A stretch of 64,000 bases of DNA from Liolophura sinensis. Its lineage: Eukaryota; Mollusca; Polyplacophora; Chitonida; Chitonidae. The DNA lies in assembly GCF_032854445.1 (NCBI RefSeq), contig NC_088304.1:14521704-14585703 (forward strand). Reading direction: 5' to 3'. Positions 1 to 10,539 of the stretch are shown here, in pieces. The notes under the pieces are model-generated. The model worked only from the letters and a program-made list of their open reading frames with translations, did no database searches and was not told where the DNA came from. A program made the position numbers and the translations under genes. The stretch's first letter is position 1. The number at the start of each line of letters is the position of its first letter.

Positions 1-715
1 CACTATTTGTCTAGCCATTTCGTCAGTGACACCTTGATTAAACACCACGTGACGGACGAACCTTCTTCCGATTATTAGTATAAATATACCATTTGAGCTG
101 AGCATACCATATCATGTTTGGCAGGAAGTTATCGACTAAGAGATGGCATTATTGTATGGTGTACAGGATACATGGAACAAAGGACTTCATCGATAAAATA
201 TGAATTGGAATAAAATCTAGAGTTTTTGCGTTATGAAGCCACCAGAGACTTAAGACATGACAAAGGAGACAAGTGCTTCAAAGGATAAACAGGTACCAGC
301 AAAATAAAAATACATTCACGCCCACAAATTGCTAAAAACACAGCATGCAATGTATGCTTGGCTATCTGTGGCGGGGCTGGTATTTTGGAGGTATGACGCC
401 TTTGGCGCTCACGAAAGCAAAGATAAATGAATCCAGACAAGCATTAAACGGTCAAATGTATGTCGTCTGTCTACACCAAAATATATTTTACATAGGTTTA
501 TTGCCAGGCTCAAAGTTCATGACGATAGCAATCGGATGGAAATTATTATTCTAAAACAATCGGATATAAACAAGAAAATATTGTATCTATATCCAAGAAG
601 AACAAAAACGGCATGAAATACGAAGAACATGGAGAAAAACAGTGCACATCGTAATGCTATCCACAGTTATAAGGAAAGCAAGGTGGTCCGTCCGTTTTCT
701 ACCATATTGAGACTT
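1..715 (+). repeat. Repeat R1, copy 1
   Basis: R1 is a low-copy repeat whose modules recur in the same order five times in the first 6.5 kb. This copy has CCATTTCGTCAGTGACACCTT (B module), CCCACAAATTGCTAAAAAC to GGAGGTATGACGCCTTTGGC (C module), ATGACGATAGCAATCGGATGG (D module) and AATACGAAGAACATGG (A module). There is no coherent open frame. Identity between copies is roughly 65-80% by eye. Confidence 0.65.
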
Positions 716-1990
716 AAAACATTAGTGCCCAGATTTCTTATTTACTCATAATTAGCTACCCGTGTATATATTGTTAAATTGAGTGTAAAAAGATTGAAAA
801 TGGATTCGTTAATCTGAGTATTATGGCATTTAAAATCACTAATGAGGCTGGTATTATTTTATCTTTTCGCCAACATTCGGCGAATTGCGTCATATAAGTT
901 CAACCTTTACGAACTGTGAGAGCTTCGCCATTTAGATAAGGCTAAAAAGAGGCTACAAGAGTGACAGCAGCCATATCGAATTTTTCCGCTAAATGGTTTG
1001 CTGTTCTGCCTACGGTTGTAAAGACAGGTCGTCGAAGGACTCGGGAGACGATTTTGCCCTTGGGAAGGAGAGGATTTACATCACAAGACAAAAGGACTTG
1101 CTATCAACCAAACACGGTCGTGTACTGCTCTAGCCATTTTAGAGCTGAAATCCACCAGAGGAATACAGTTTAAGTTCACATCGTACATGTCTATGTATTT
1201 ACACTGCACACGACTATAGGTCTGTAGAGGTATAGGCTCTTCGGAATGCCGACAATGACATGTACTGGTCGTTGTCGTCCCATTCATGTGTGAGTTAAGA
1301 ATTCCTCGGGGAACAGATTGATACTTTTTGTGAAGCGGACAGAGGGAAAGAATAGTAAATAAATATTAAATATTAAAGGAGAAGGAAAGTTAAAATATTG
1401 ACACTATATGCTGAAAAGAGCACGTTTTTTTCTATTTGGTGGTGCCTGCTGCATAATTTTGCGACTTTTCTCGCCATACACGTAAAGCCCGAAAACGGCA
1501 AAGCTGGCATAAATCACTGAGTCAGTGGCGCCCTCCTACTCTAACACCCTGTAATTTATACTGGGGTGTGTTGCCTCTCAGCCAGTGAGAGTCGTTAGAA
1601 CTGCCGGCTTGTTCGTGGAAACTCGGAACCTACGTCCAACATTTCGGCTTCCCGATCGTCAAGCGGAAAACGAACTGTACTGTTCGCAACCTTCTGGGAA
1701 GAAGAGTGCTACCTGAAATGTACGAACTGCACTTCGAAGGTTTCCGACAGCAATTCTCCTCCTAACACAGAAGACTTCAGGACTAGTTCTTAGGCAAAAT
1801 CGAGTTGCCCACAGCGGACATGGCGCTAATTTTTTTTTATAATTTATCACCTTGAGGTACATAGAATTTTTATGGCATGCACCTGCGAGGAAATACATAC
1901 TCTTTTCAATGGTATTTGATTGATATTTAAATTTTCTTCTCCTTTAAGACAAACACACAACATGTATAGTGTAACGCAAGATACAGCTAT
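714..1990 (+). repeat. Dispersed repeat R2, copy 1 (interrupted by the TTAA MITE)
   Basis: Segments 714-1376 and 1948-1990 match 61895-62530 in order: CATAATTAGCTACCCGTG, ATTGTTAAATTGAGTGTA, CACGACTATAGGTCTGTAGA, TTCCTCGGGGAACAG and AAATAAATATTA. The MITE at 1377-1943 splits the copy. Confidence 0.7.
1377..1943. mobile_element. Non-autonomous TTAA-flanked MITE (piggyBac-like)
   Basis: The 567-base element is flanked by TTAA on both sides (1373-1376 and 1944-1947) and has imperfect terminal inverted repeats of about 45 bases. The left end begins AGGAGAAGGAAAGTTAAAAT and the right end reads the same motif on the other strand, with CTGAAAAGAG versus TTGAAAAGAG at the inner edges. TTAA duplication is the hallmark of piggyBac-type transposition. 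No transposase is encoded. It interrupts repeat R2: sequence on both sides aligns with the uninterrupted copy near 62510. Confidence 0.75.
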
Positions 1991-1993
1991 AGC

Positions 1994-2179
1994 TCACCAG
2001 TAAGTATTGCTAATGCGATTGGAAATGTCTGGGCAAAGATCAAAGTCACTGACAGAAAACTCAGAATCTAAAGACTGGCCAGAGATGTCAGTGTCATAAA
2101 TCGGAACTTCAACGTCGTCCATTATAGGTTTAGATTTATACGGCAGTATATTTGCTTCTGTGTAGTTAGAATCCATCAA
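1994..2179 (-). CDS. Unknown acidic open frame ending at a possible splice donor
   Basis: A 61-codon frame beginning MMDSNYTEANILPYKSK and rich in Asp, Glu and Ser (DDVEVPIYDTDISGQSLDSE, then FSVSDFDLCPD). It runs into a good donor (TACTG|gtgagc, near 1990). It sits between a copy of repeat R2 and a copy of R1. The biased acidic composition is unlike the other spurious frames and could be the N-terminus of a transposase or of an unknown gene. I do not recognise a family. Confidence 0.2.
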   Translation of the reverse strand: MMDSNYTEANILPYKSKPIMDDVEVPIYDTDISGQSLDSEFSVSDFDLCPDISNRISNTYW

Positions 2180-2209
2180 GAAAATGACATCGTTGTGAGA
2201 GGAATTATG

Positions 2210-2935
2210 TTAAGCCATTTCGTTTGAGACACCTAAAATAAACAACCCGTGACACAGGGTCGTCGTCAGATTGATTCGTGCCATCAACACGTCATTAGAA
2301 CTTATAATTTCTTGTTTGCCAAGAACCTATTGACAAAGCCATGGTATTACTGCACTGGGAATATCGGGACAAAAAAGACGGGACTAGTTATAAAAGTGAA
2401 CAAGCTTATGGGATTATCTATTTATGTTTTCGCCAGCGCCTGAAAACGAGACAAAAAATATCTCTCAAGCAAACTACTGGCAGAATAAATATATGCTAAC
2501 GTCCACAAAATGCAGCCATTGTTGACAAAACGTAGTATGTTATGTTCACTTCGTTATCTTTGACCTAACTGTGAGATATTGGAGATATGACGCCTTTGTC
2601 ATCTATGAGCGCAAAGATAAATAATACACAAGAACAACATTTAAACGTAATTTGGCCAATGGTTTGATGACTATAACAATTGAGTGCAAGTCCTTGTTCT
2701 AAAAATATAAGGTTATAAGCATGAAAGTGTTACCTGTCTAAACCCAGGAAATGCATCGATACAAACCGACTGATTCATTCACTGGATGGCTGATTGATTG
2801 ACTGACTTGTTTGATTGACCGGTATGTTATGTTTGCATGCTAAACAGAACAACACCAACTACGAAGAATAGCGAGGACCGCGGTATAGGTCGAAATATTA
2901 TCTCTGGTTAATTATTCACATCACGCTTGGACGAA
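2210..2935 (+). repeat. Repeat R1, copy 2
   Basis: Modules B (CCATTTCGTTTGAGACACCT), C (CCACAAAATGCAGCCATTGTT, GGAGATATGACGCCTTTGTC), D (TATAACAATTGAGTGCAAGT), E (a run of TGATTGATTGACTGACTTG) and A (ACTACGAAGAATAGCGAGGA) in order. This is the most complete copy. Confidence 0.65.
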
Positions 2936-3299
2936 TGTGTTTTACCGATCTGTTAAGAACTGGCGTCGTAATGAAACCGTGTTTGCATTCGTGATTTTTT
3001 GCTTTAATTCATGAGTGTTCGTTATGAATTCGTGTTCTATTTTTCATGCCAGCGAATTTTTCAAAAAAGTTCAAAAATTTCGTAATGATTCGTAATTATC
3101 GGGTGCAATCATGAAGGTAAAGTAGGCGTTCCGCAAACATCGTTATGTCGTGAAAGTTCTTATAATAATCCGATTTAGGCAGAATAGATAATACTTCCGA
3201 ATGAATACACGATAAATAGTCTGCTAACGTATTCTTAATTAGTCGTAAGTGGCTCTTAAGCGGAGGGCGGAGATCGTCATCATTCTTTTGAAGTTCTTC

Positions 3300-4035
3300 A
3301 AAAATTCACACATTGTTGCAAAATAAATATATACCATTGTTAACAAAATGCAGGCAGTGTTGCTAAAAAAAAGCCTGCTATATTTGACCAAACTTTGATA
3401 TTTTGGAGATATGACGCTTTCGTCACCCAAAAAGGGTGGTCAGCACTCACACAAACGTCACCTGTCTAAACGCCTAACCAATGTAATAATGTCCGCTAAT
3501 GAGCTCACGGCTTTATGTAATCATGTATGTTCACAGCTTCATCTAATTATATCTCTTAATGAGCTTAGAGCATCATGGTGATAATAATTGCGTGCAAGTG
3601 TGTGTTCTAACAATACGCAGCTATGAAAAGAAAAGGTTTAACTTACTGTCTCAAGCCCGGGCGCAGGTTCTTTGATTCATTCATTCGTTGAGATATAGAA
3701 TGATCAATTGATTGAATGACTTTCTGTATATTATATTTCCCCGTAGATTGAGCAAAGCACTAAATACGAAAATATTCGGGACCGCAGTATAAGTTGTATA
3801 ACTATCCTCAATGGATTATTCACACCACAAACTGCGTTTTTAGGAAAGCAAAAGTTCTCAGTCCGTTCTTTCCCAAGTTGAGAAGACTTCATGAATGGTG
3901 TCATCGGATAGCTTCTATTGCTGACGCAGGCCGAGAGGGGAGACTTGTCAATACAGACGTCATTGTGATGTATCAATGTAAAAAAAAACGGTTACAAAAA
4001 CAAGAAAATGTTACTGTTTAAACCCAGGGAAAGCT
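3300..4035 (+). repeat. Repeat R1, copy 3
   Basis: Modules C (ATTGTTAACAAAATGCAGGC, GGAGATATGACGCTTTCGTC), D (TAATTGCGTGCAAGTGTG), E (GATTCATTCATTCG) and A (ACTAAATACGAAAATATTCG) are followed by a second D-like end (CAAGAAAATGTTACTGTTTA). An insertion of about 80 bases near 3480-3560 separates C and D. Confidence 0.62.
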
Positions 4036-4599
4036 TGAGTTACCTTTCACGGGATGTTTCCACATTCATTAATTTAGTTGCTTGAATTTCTCATTAATAA
4101 CACCTATGTGAAATTTGTCGAAACAATATATCAACACCATATAGGTATTCCGATGGTAACAAATGTTGGCTGAGTTATACCTGTTCTCATATCAATACGA
4201 CTATAAGCAGATACTATTGATGGGGAAATCATCAGCAGGCCCGAACTTTCTCATTCACTATTGATGGTCACCCTGCCTTAAACAACCATATATAGCAAGG
4301 GCTGTGGGAGATATTTACCCACCTTCGATGGATTTAGAAGAAACCATAGACTCATCAAATGCTACATCTTATTCGGGCCTATATTTGCACAAAGACCAAA
4401 ACTGTTTCCTCTCTATGAGAAGAGTGATAGTTTTAATTTTGACATCTTTACTTGGACAGCAATATACCGAAGGGTCCTGCATATAACGTGTACATATCTG
4501 GCCTTATAGCATTTTTTAGATTTCAATCAACGTGACAAGTTATTACTGCCAAAATTAGTGTGTCAAGGTTATTCTTTCAAACGCCTTCACTCCAAGTTT

Positions 4600-5010
4600 C
4601 TTAAGTTTTACAATGACTATAATTCTCTTGTTAGTAAATATGGACAGAGCGTTTAGAATCTCTGGCACACTGGTTTTCGGCTTAACCCGGGGCTAGGAGC
4701 TACATATCCATCGTGTTGAATTAGGTCGCCTCGTTGGATGTATGACCAGTTGCAATCAAAGCGCAACTGAGATACATATTTTATTATCGATATCTGATAT
4801 TTTAGCAAACTACACGATTTGAATTACTGATTCCACTCAGTCGCCAAGAACATACCTTTCGTCTTTCTAATATCATTGAAAACTGTTGATTGCTTCTCTT
4901 TGCATGATTCCGTCCTATTTTCGTACTTTATATACTCTCATAGTTCTTTATATACTTTCTTTGATCTTTGTTGGTTTGTATTATACGTAGTTTTTGTGAA
5001 TTAGCCTAGC
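4600..5010 (+). repeat. Dispersed repeat R3, copy 1
   Basis: Contains ATGGACAGAGCGTTTAGAAT, AATCAAAGCGCAACTGAGAT, ACACGATTTGAATTACTGAT, TGAAAACTGTTGATTGCTTC and CTATTTTCGTACTTTATATA. Other copies share different overlapping parts: 10283, 22255, 42570 and 62585. Confidence 0.68.
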
Positions 5011-5084
5011 GATTATTGATCTGGAATGTCCGTAATGCTTGATGACTGGTGCACGAATGTCCGTTTCGACGCATAGATTCTACT

Positions 5085-5680
5085 CAAATTATTTGATTGA
5101 TTTATTCATTGACTGACAGATTAAATGATTTACTGAATCGTTGGTTTATTGTCCGTATAGTTTCCGCCCACGATAATGCTGGCCGCCGTCGTATAAGTGA
5201 AATACTCTTGAGTACGGCGTAAAACACCAACCAAATCAAATAATAATATTATCTACAGATCATATTCCCCAGAACTACGCTAAATACGAAGAATATAGCA
5301 CAGGTCGTAATACTGTCTGCAGCTAATTATTCAAACCACAATTAGCGTTAAAAGGAAAGCGAAGTTGTCAGTTCATTTTCTGCCATGTTGGGAAAGTTTA
5401 TAACGTGTGGCGTGATCCATCAGCTGATGACGCAGACGGTCAGGAGGGACTATAACAGAGTGCCAATAAACGTGTCAATAAACTGCTTATATTTAGGCAT
5501 TTCGTCAGTCGCACCTTCATTAAACACCCTGAGACACAGGATCCTTCGTTGGATTATGCAAATATACCATTAGAACTGTAAATACACTCTCTTGTTTGCC
5601 AAGAAGCTGTCGCCTGAAGATTAATACATGGACAAAAAGACTTCAGCGAGAAAAAGAATACGGTATTATCTATGTATGAA
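5085..5680 (+). repeat. Repeat R1, copy 4, with SINE insertion
   Basis: Module E (GATTTATTCATTGACTGACAG), the SINE piece at 5166-5250, then A (GCTAAATACGAAGAATATAG) and B (GGCATTTCGTCAGTCGCACC, CAAGAAGCTGTCGCC). Confidence 0.62.
5166..5250 (+). mobile_element. Nin-DC-like SINE, 3' end only, inserted in repeat R1
   Basis: CGATAATGCTGGCCGCCGTCG to CACCAACCAAATC, with R1 sequence on both sides. Confidence 0.75.
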
Positions 5681-5688
5681 GTCATCTA

Positions 5689-6055
5689 GGGTCAAGTTTA
5701 CAAAAAAATTTCTGATCTAAGTAAAAATCTGAAAAACAGAGTTTCAGAGTTTACTTTTGGGTTGTAGAAATTATTTATGCTTATTTATTTGACCGCTCTT
5801 TTTGACCGCTGAGGGGATACCGGACAGAGCCCCGTGAAAACCCACGGCCATCCGCAGGTTGCTGACAGACCTTCCTACGTACTAACTGAGTAAAGGAGGC
5901 CGCCCTGTAGAAATTAAAATTTGGACCTTCGTATCGTTGTCAACATGAAGCTAATGTGTCAAAATCTTAACTTTTAGTGCCAAAAACTAACCTTTGTGAT
6001 GAGATTCTAAATCTTGACTTAAGTCAAAAGATCACTAATCGACTTAAATAAAAAT
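5689..6055. mobile_element. R4-type element with nested SINE
   Basis: Left end GGGTCAAGTTTACAAAAAAA/TTTCTGATCTAAG, right-side TCTTGACTTAAGTCAAAAG. A SINE occupies 5780-5912 and accounts for the extra length. Confidence 0.45.
5780..5912 (-). mobile_element. Nin-DC-like SINE with internal deletion, inside repeat R4
   Basis: TTATTTATTTGACCGC, GATACCGGACAGAGCCCC, CACGGCCATCCGCAGGTTGCT and ACTAACTGAGTAAAGGAGG in order. The SINE tail end and head end are both present, with the middle shortened. Confidence 0.65.
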
Positions 6056-6237
6056 TTCAGTTCTGTTTAAAATTGTTATTTCTCATGATGTAACAAAGTA
6101 AAAATATCACGAGACAACGTCATTTCTGGGTTAGATATTTTACAAAAAATTTCATTTACAATAATGGAATGGAACAAACCAAATTTAATGATTAAAATTT
6201 TGACTTAAAATCGCTCCTAGATTATAGCAGCATAATA

Positions 6238-6530
6238 AAGAGAAGTTTACACCCACAAACTGCATCCACTGTTAAGTTGAAAACATCGCAAGCTGTATAT
6301 CCCTGGCTATCTTTACCTTAACTGTGGCAGTTTTGTGATATGAGATCTTTGTCTCTCATCAAACAAAGACAATGACTTCAGACAGGTCACAAGTAATGAT
6401 ACAAAAGTCGTCTGTCTGCCACAAAGCACATTTAAACATGCATATTGATGAACGCAAAGGTTCGTGGGGATAACAATCGTGTGGAAATCGTTGTTCTCTC
6501 GTCCGACTCTCCAATGACTGTCCATGATTT
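6238..6530 (+). repeat. Repeat R1, copy 5 (C and D modules)
   Basis: ACCCACAAACTGCATCCACTG, GTCGTCTGTCTGCCAC and GGGGATAACAATCGTGTGG align with C and D of copy 1 in order. Confidence 0.58.
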
Positions 6531-9190
6531 GCAATTAATCTTCCTAAGTTCCACCTAAGATCTTTATGGATTTCTGTCTGGAATATGCCAATAAGTTATC
6601 CAGACACCTCAAGTGACCTGGTCTAAGTTTAACAATAATTCACTCTTGCAAGTAATTTTCGCAATCATCTATCCACGCCTTAAAATAAGTCACCATTATA
6701 AGGCTTTGAAATTACTTTGTCTGTAACCCTATATATCATTTTATTTATTAACTTCGTAATAATGATGGCAGTATGTTGTCATCAGCATAAATCAATCTAG
6801 ATTTAGCATTCACTTTACTTTTATAAGCTTCTCTTGCAATTCTTCTTGTATTCTAGGAGAATATTGTCTCACTATTAATTAAATTTATGATAGATATAAA
6901 TAAATAATATTGCCAGGATTTGCTATAAATTTTACCTAGCCCATGCTAGCCCGTGCAGAGCACAATTATTTGATTGTGCTCTGCAAATGAAATCTTCGGA
7001 GAGAGGTTCCGGGATAATTTTCCCCGCATGAAATTAACGCAACGATTTTTACACGTGCTTTCCTTACTGTTGTGCAATTGCTAAATAATCAGGTGTCATA
7101 TGTATGTAGATTCTTAACAACCGGAAAAGTCTCAGTGAAGAACTATATATAAACAGTGTATAATTATGAAGAAATAATTAAAGAGTAAAATCTTCATCAG
7201 GACCGATCTTTCACTAAAGGTCTCATAAGCAGACAATGAAGATCATAATCATTGACACTAACAAGGTTAAGGATACTAATTATGACACGTTTACAAGAAT
7301 GGTAAATAAAGTCTGACGATTCACGGTCACAGCTGTGTCTACCAGTCTGAAAAATATATTGAAGCCGGAACATGCTTGTACAAATAGATTCCCACATTTT
7401 CCTTCAAGTGCATATATACTGTCTGGACGGATATCTAATCAAGAAGGTCATCACAAACTGCAGAGTCTATCGGCTTAACATATTAGTAAACATTCCTGCG
7501 TTTTATGCCGTGCTCTTTCAAAGCCGGTAGCTCATTAGCCGCTCACGACTAATCAGCTGGGGGAATTTTTCCGGTCTTGTTAAGTCCTACCACTTAGGAG
7601 TTTTTCCAGTCCAGAAGAGATTTTACCCTTACAGTAATCAGTCAAGAGTGGTAATTATCAACACATACAAAACAAATAGGCACAATTCAGAGACAGCCCC
7701 CACCCCACCGCTAACACCATCCCCCACTCCTCACCCCCCCCCCACCCCTTCACACACCCCACCCCCAAGCATACATACCTACAATTCAGAGAAATGTGTA
7801 TTTAATTTTTCTGGCCCTTTGTAACCGTCAAATCTATTTTATCATCTAGAACCTGTTGATTTTATGTACATAATTCTGTTTATGAAATATTTCGTTTACC
7901 GAAATGTTTTCCATAAACATGAACACGGTGATCAGGCTGAGACGAACAATGAACCTGATGTGGACTTATCTAAGGCGATGTAAAGCCTGACATTTAAAGT
8001 ATACCTGTAGATGATGTATAGACGTGTCGCTTTGTGTACAGAGTTATACTCTTCAGTGCACCATAACACCCTCTTTTAAATGTACGTCACTGGTGTATTT
8101 GTATGTCAAATAGGTATCAAAGACAAAACTTTATTGATATTTCCCGTTAATAACTGCATAGAAATGGATAACAAATGCCATTAATATCATGCATAGATAA
8201 TGGATACTGTTGGATGGGATGCCAGGAACTGTCAGCTCGCGTGAAGTGATATTCAACGACTGTGTAAGCACGAGATGAATACCACTTGTCGAGAGATGAC
8301 AATACCTGATATCCCATCTCAACGCACGCACCATATGTTTTACATAGAAAAAAGTGTACCTTCCCAGTTGGTAGTTCAAATCGCTGACGGTGTACATATA
8401 CGTCAATAGCACGGCCAGTGACCAATCCGTTTACAAACACGCAGTTTGAGGGCACGCTAAGAACTTAGCTGCAGAGGAATAAACGCACGTGATCGTTGGA
8501 TACTCTCGCGAGATCGTTCGCTATTGCATCGTGAATGTGGAGTATTACTTTTTGAACGTTGCTTTGTATGAGAGATTTATAATTGTATACCATATTTTGC
8601 TATTTTGATCGCGGATCTCTCGCGGATCTCTCGCGGATCCTCTAACCACTAGCAGGCCACCGAAGCACTCGATCGATCTTCTTGTACGTCACTGTCTTAT
8701 CTCTTCTTTGATTTATTTCTAGATTTATCAGAGACTTTTTATTAAATTTCGGCATAACTGAAAACATCACCAGACCATTTCTTGACAACATTATTACATT
8801 TCTCAGGAAGGTTTCAAATTTAATATAGCATATCATGTAACTCTTTGTTTTCTTTTAAAGTTTTTTATCCAGATTTGCACTTATTTATTTTTTGTCACAA
8901 GAAGTTTCGAAAAGACTTGTGTATATGTACCAGCATAAAGAGAAGAAAATATTGTGCAATCATAAACGTGCAGATATTAGCCAACAAATAATAAATGTGT
9001 AGAAAAGATAAGATTGTATCATGAGGAAATATCATAACAACACTTTTCATGTAGAAAAAAAAATGAGGACTATATTGTTGGTGGCAAAAAATATGCGGTT
9101 ATCCTTAAATAATATATAAAGCATGTTTGGCAAAGGAGAAAGGGTTCAACAATGTGCAAATGCCCGATAACATAACATGATCTTAAAGAT
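6531..9190. other. Unassigned non-coding stretch
   Basis: AT-rich DNA with the C-rich tract at 7690-7770 and a short 11-base repeat (GCGGATCTCTC) near 8610-8640. Two overlapping - strand frames at 8131-8455 have no recognisable motifs. I looked here for continuation exons of the receptor gene and saw none. Confidence 0.5.
7690..7770 (+). repeat. C-rich low-complexity tract
   Basis: A stretch of CCCCACC-type sequence with a long C run near 7735. No gene sense. Confidence 0.85.
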
Positions 9191-9195
9191 GTATC

Positions 9196-9366
9196 CACTC
9201 TCCGGCCGTACGTGGGAAGGTCTTCCAGCAACCTGCGGATGGTTGTGGGTTTCCCCCGGGCTCTGCCCGGTTTCCTCTCACCATAATGCTGGCCGCCGTC
9301 GTACAAGTGAAATATTCTTGAGTACGGCATAAAACACCAATCAAATAAATAAATAAATAAATAAAG
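9196..9366 (+). mobile_element. Nin-DC-like SINE, headless
   Basis: Begins at CTCCGGCCGTACGTGGG and runs intact to the (AAAT)n tail. The tRNA head is absent. Confidence 0.82.
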
Positions 9367-9489
9367 ATGTATCCATATAAATGTAATGGGGGATTTAGCC
9401 TTTGAAATAACACTCCGTACAAATAGGGCTTAACATCAGTGATATGTTTCAGTAATGTACATTCAAGACGAATACACGGTTTAACTTCC

Positions 9490-9698
9490 GCTGAGAGTCC
9501 GCTTCTGGAGGCGGTAGATCCAGTCAATCCAGGGTCGGGTCACACCTAAGACCTTAAAAGAGGAAGCTGTAGCTCGTGAGTCGTCTCAGTGAAGTAGCAC
9601 TACATAAAAGGAAATCCGTCCTGCAAAAAGGAGGCACATTACATGCACTGTAAGGACTCCTTCGGCGTGATATGACTGAAAACTTGTTAAGTACGACC
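9490..9698 (+). mobile_element. SINE-C copy (second tRNA-type SINE family)
   Basis: Contains GATCCAGTCAATCCAGGGTC, GGGTCACACCTAA..CCTTAAAAGAGGAAG, TCTCAGTGAAGTAGCACTA and the 3' module ACTCCTTCGGCGTGATATGA followed by TTAAGTACGAC. It shares most of its length with the inverted copy at 16800-17080. The 3' module ending GTACGACGTTAAACC is, to my knowledge, common to molluscan SINEs. Confidence 0.65.
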
Positions 9699-9699
9699 T

Positions 9700-9846
9700 G
9701 TCGTACGTGGGAAGGTCTGCAAACAACTAGCAGATGTTCGAGGATTTCCTCCGGGCTCTGTCCGATTTCCTCCCATCATAATGCTGGCTTGTTGTATGAT
9801 TGAAATATTCTTGATTATGGCGTAGAACATCAATCAAATAAATAAT
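9700..9846 (+). mobile_element. Nin-DC-like SINE body joined directly to SINE-C
   Basis: Starts TCGTACGTGGGAAGGTC immediately after the end of the SINE-C copy, with no intervening DNA, and ends CAATCAAATAAATAA. Diverged. Confidence 0.7.
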
Positions 9847-10197
9847 TTTCGAATTTTGTGACGCAATATGGCCGACAGGTAGTAGGTCACAGAAACGTTT
9901 TCTCCGATCAACTTGTAATTTACTCGTTGTACACGAAACCTACTCAAGCTACTTGAGGTTGTTGTAGTATCAGGAGTGAAGACATTTCCATGTGTGCAGA
10001 TTTATTGGTTAAAAGCGGCAGTATTCACAGGTGTTTTTGTAAAATAGTCCTACAATGACAAATCGGATATCGAGGTTTTCGCTGTAAACACTGCACGTTC
10101 TGCACGGATCCCAAGCTGCACTAAAGCAAGTTTGACCGACGCCAGTTTGTTGTTCAATACTGTAGGGTGTGATGAAGTGGATTTTGTACCGTGATCG

Positions 10198-10242
10198 GTT
10201 TATATTATGCCTGTTTATATTATGCCTGTTTATATTATGCCT
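10198..10242 (+). repeat. 15-bp tandem repeat, 3 identical units
   Basis: Three perfect copies of GTTTATATTATGCCT. Confidence 0.95.
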
Positions 10243-10282
10243 GAACATAAGGATAACAGCGCCGTCTATGTGGTTGATTACA

Positions 10283-10365
10283 ATGCAGATCGCCAGAGAT
10301 TCTAAACGCTCTGTCCATACGTGCCAACGAGAGTGTTATACTCATTGTAAAATTAAGGAAGACCT
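10283..10365 (-). repeat. Dispersed repeat R3, fragment
   Basis: On the - strand TTTTACAATGAGTATAACAC, ATGGACAGAGCGTTTAGAAT and CTCTGGC match 4605-4670. It directly follows a three-unit 15-bp array. Confidence 0.6.
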
Positions 10366-10539
10366 GACTCAACGTAACCACCTATTACCGAGGGCCTGTG
10401 TAAAATAACCGTAATATAATCTAACCGTAATATAAGCTATAAGGTAACATATTACATAAAGATCAAGTGTCCGAGGAATATTCTTTTAACAGAGAAGAAT
10501 TAGAAAATAATAGTTTCAAAACGTAGAATTATTTGATAT

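Noticed and set aside
8131-8455. Two overlapping - strand frames of 93 and 102 codons, considered as the next exon of the receptor gene
   Set aside because: No ANF-receptor motif, no suitable phase-1 acceptor recognised, and the two frames are equally open.
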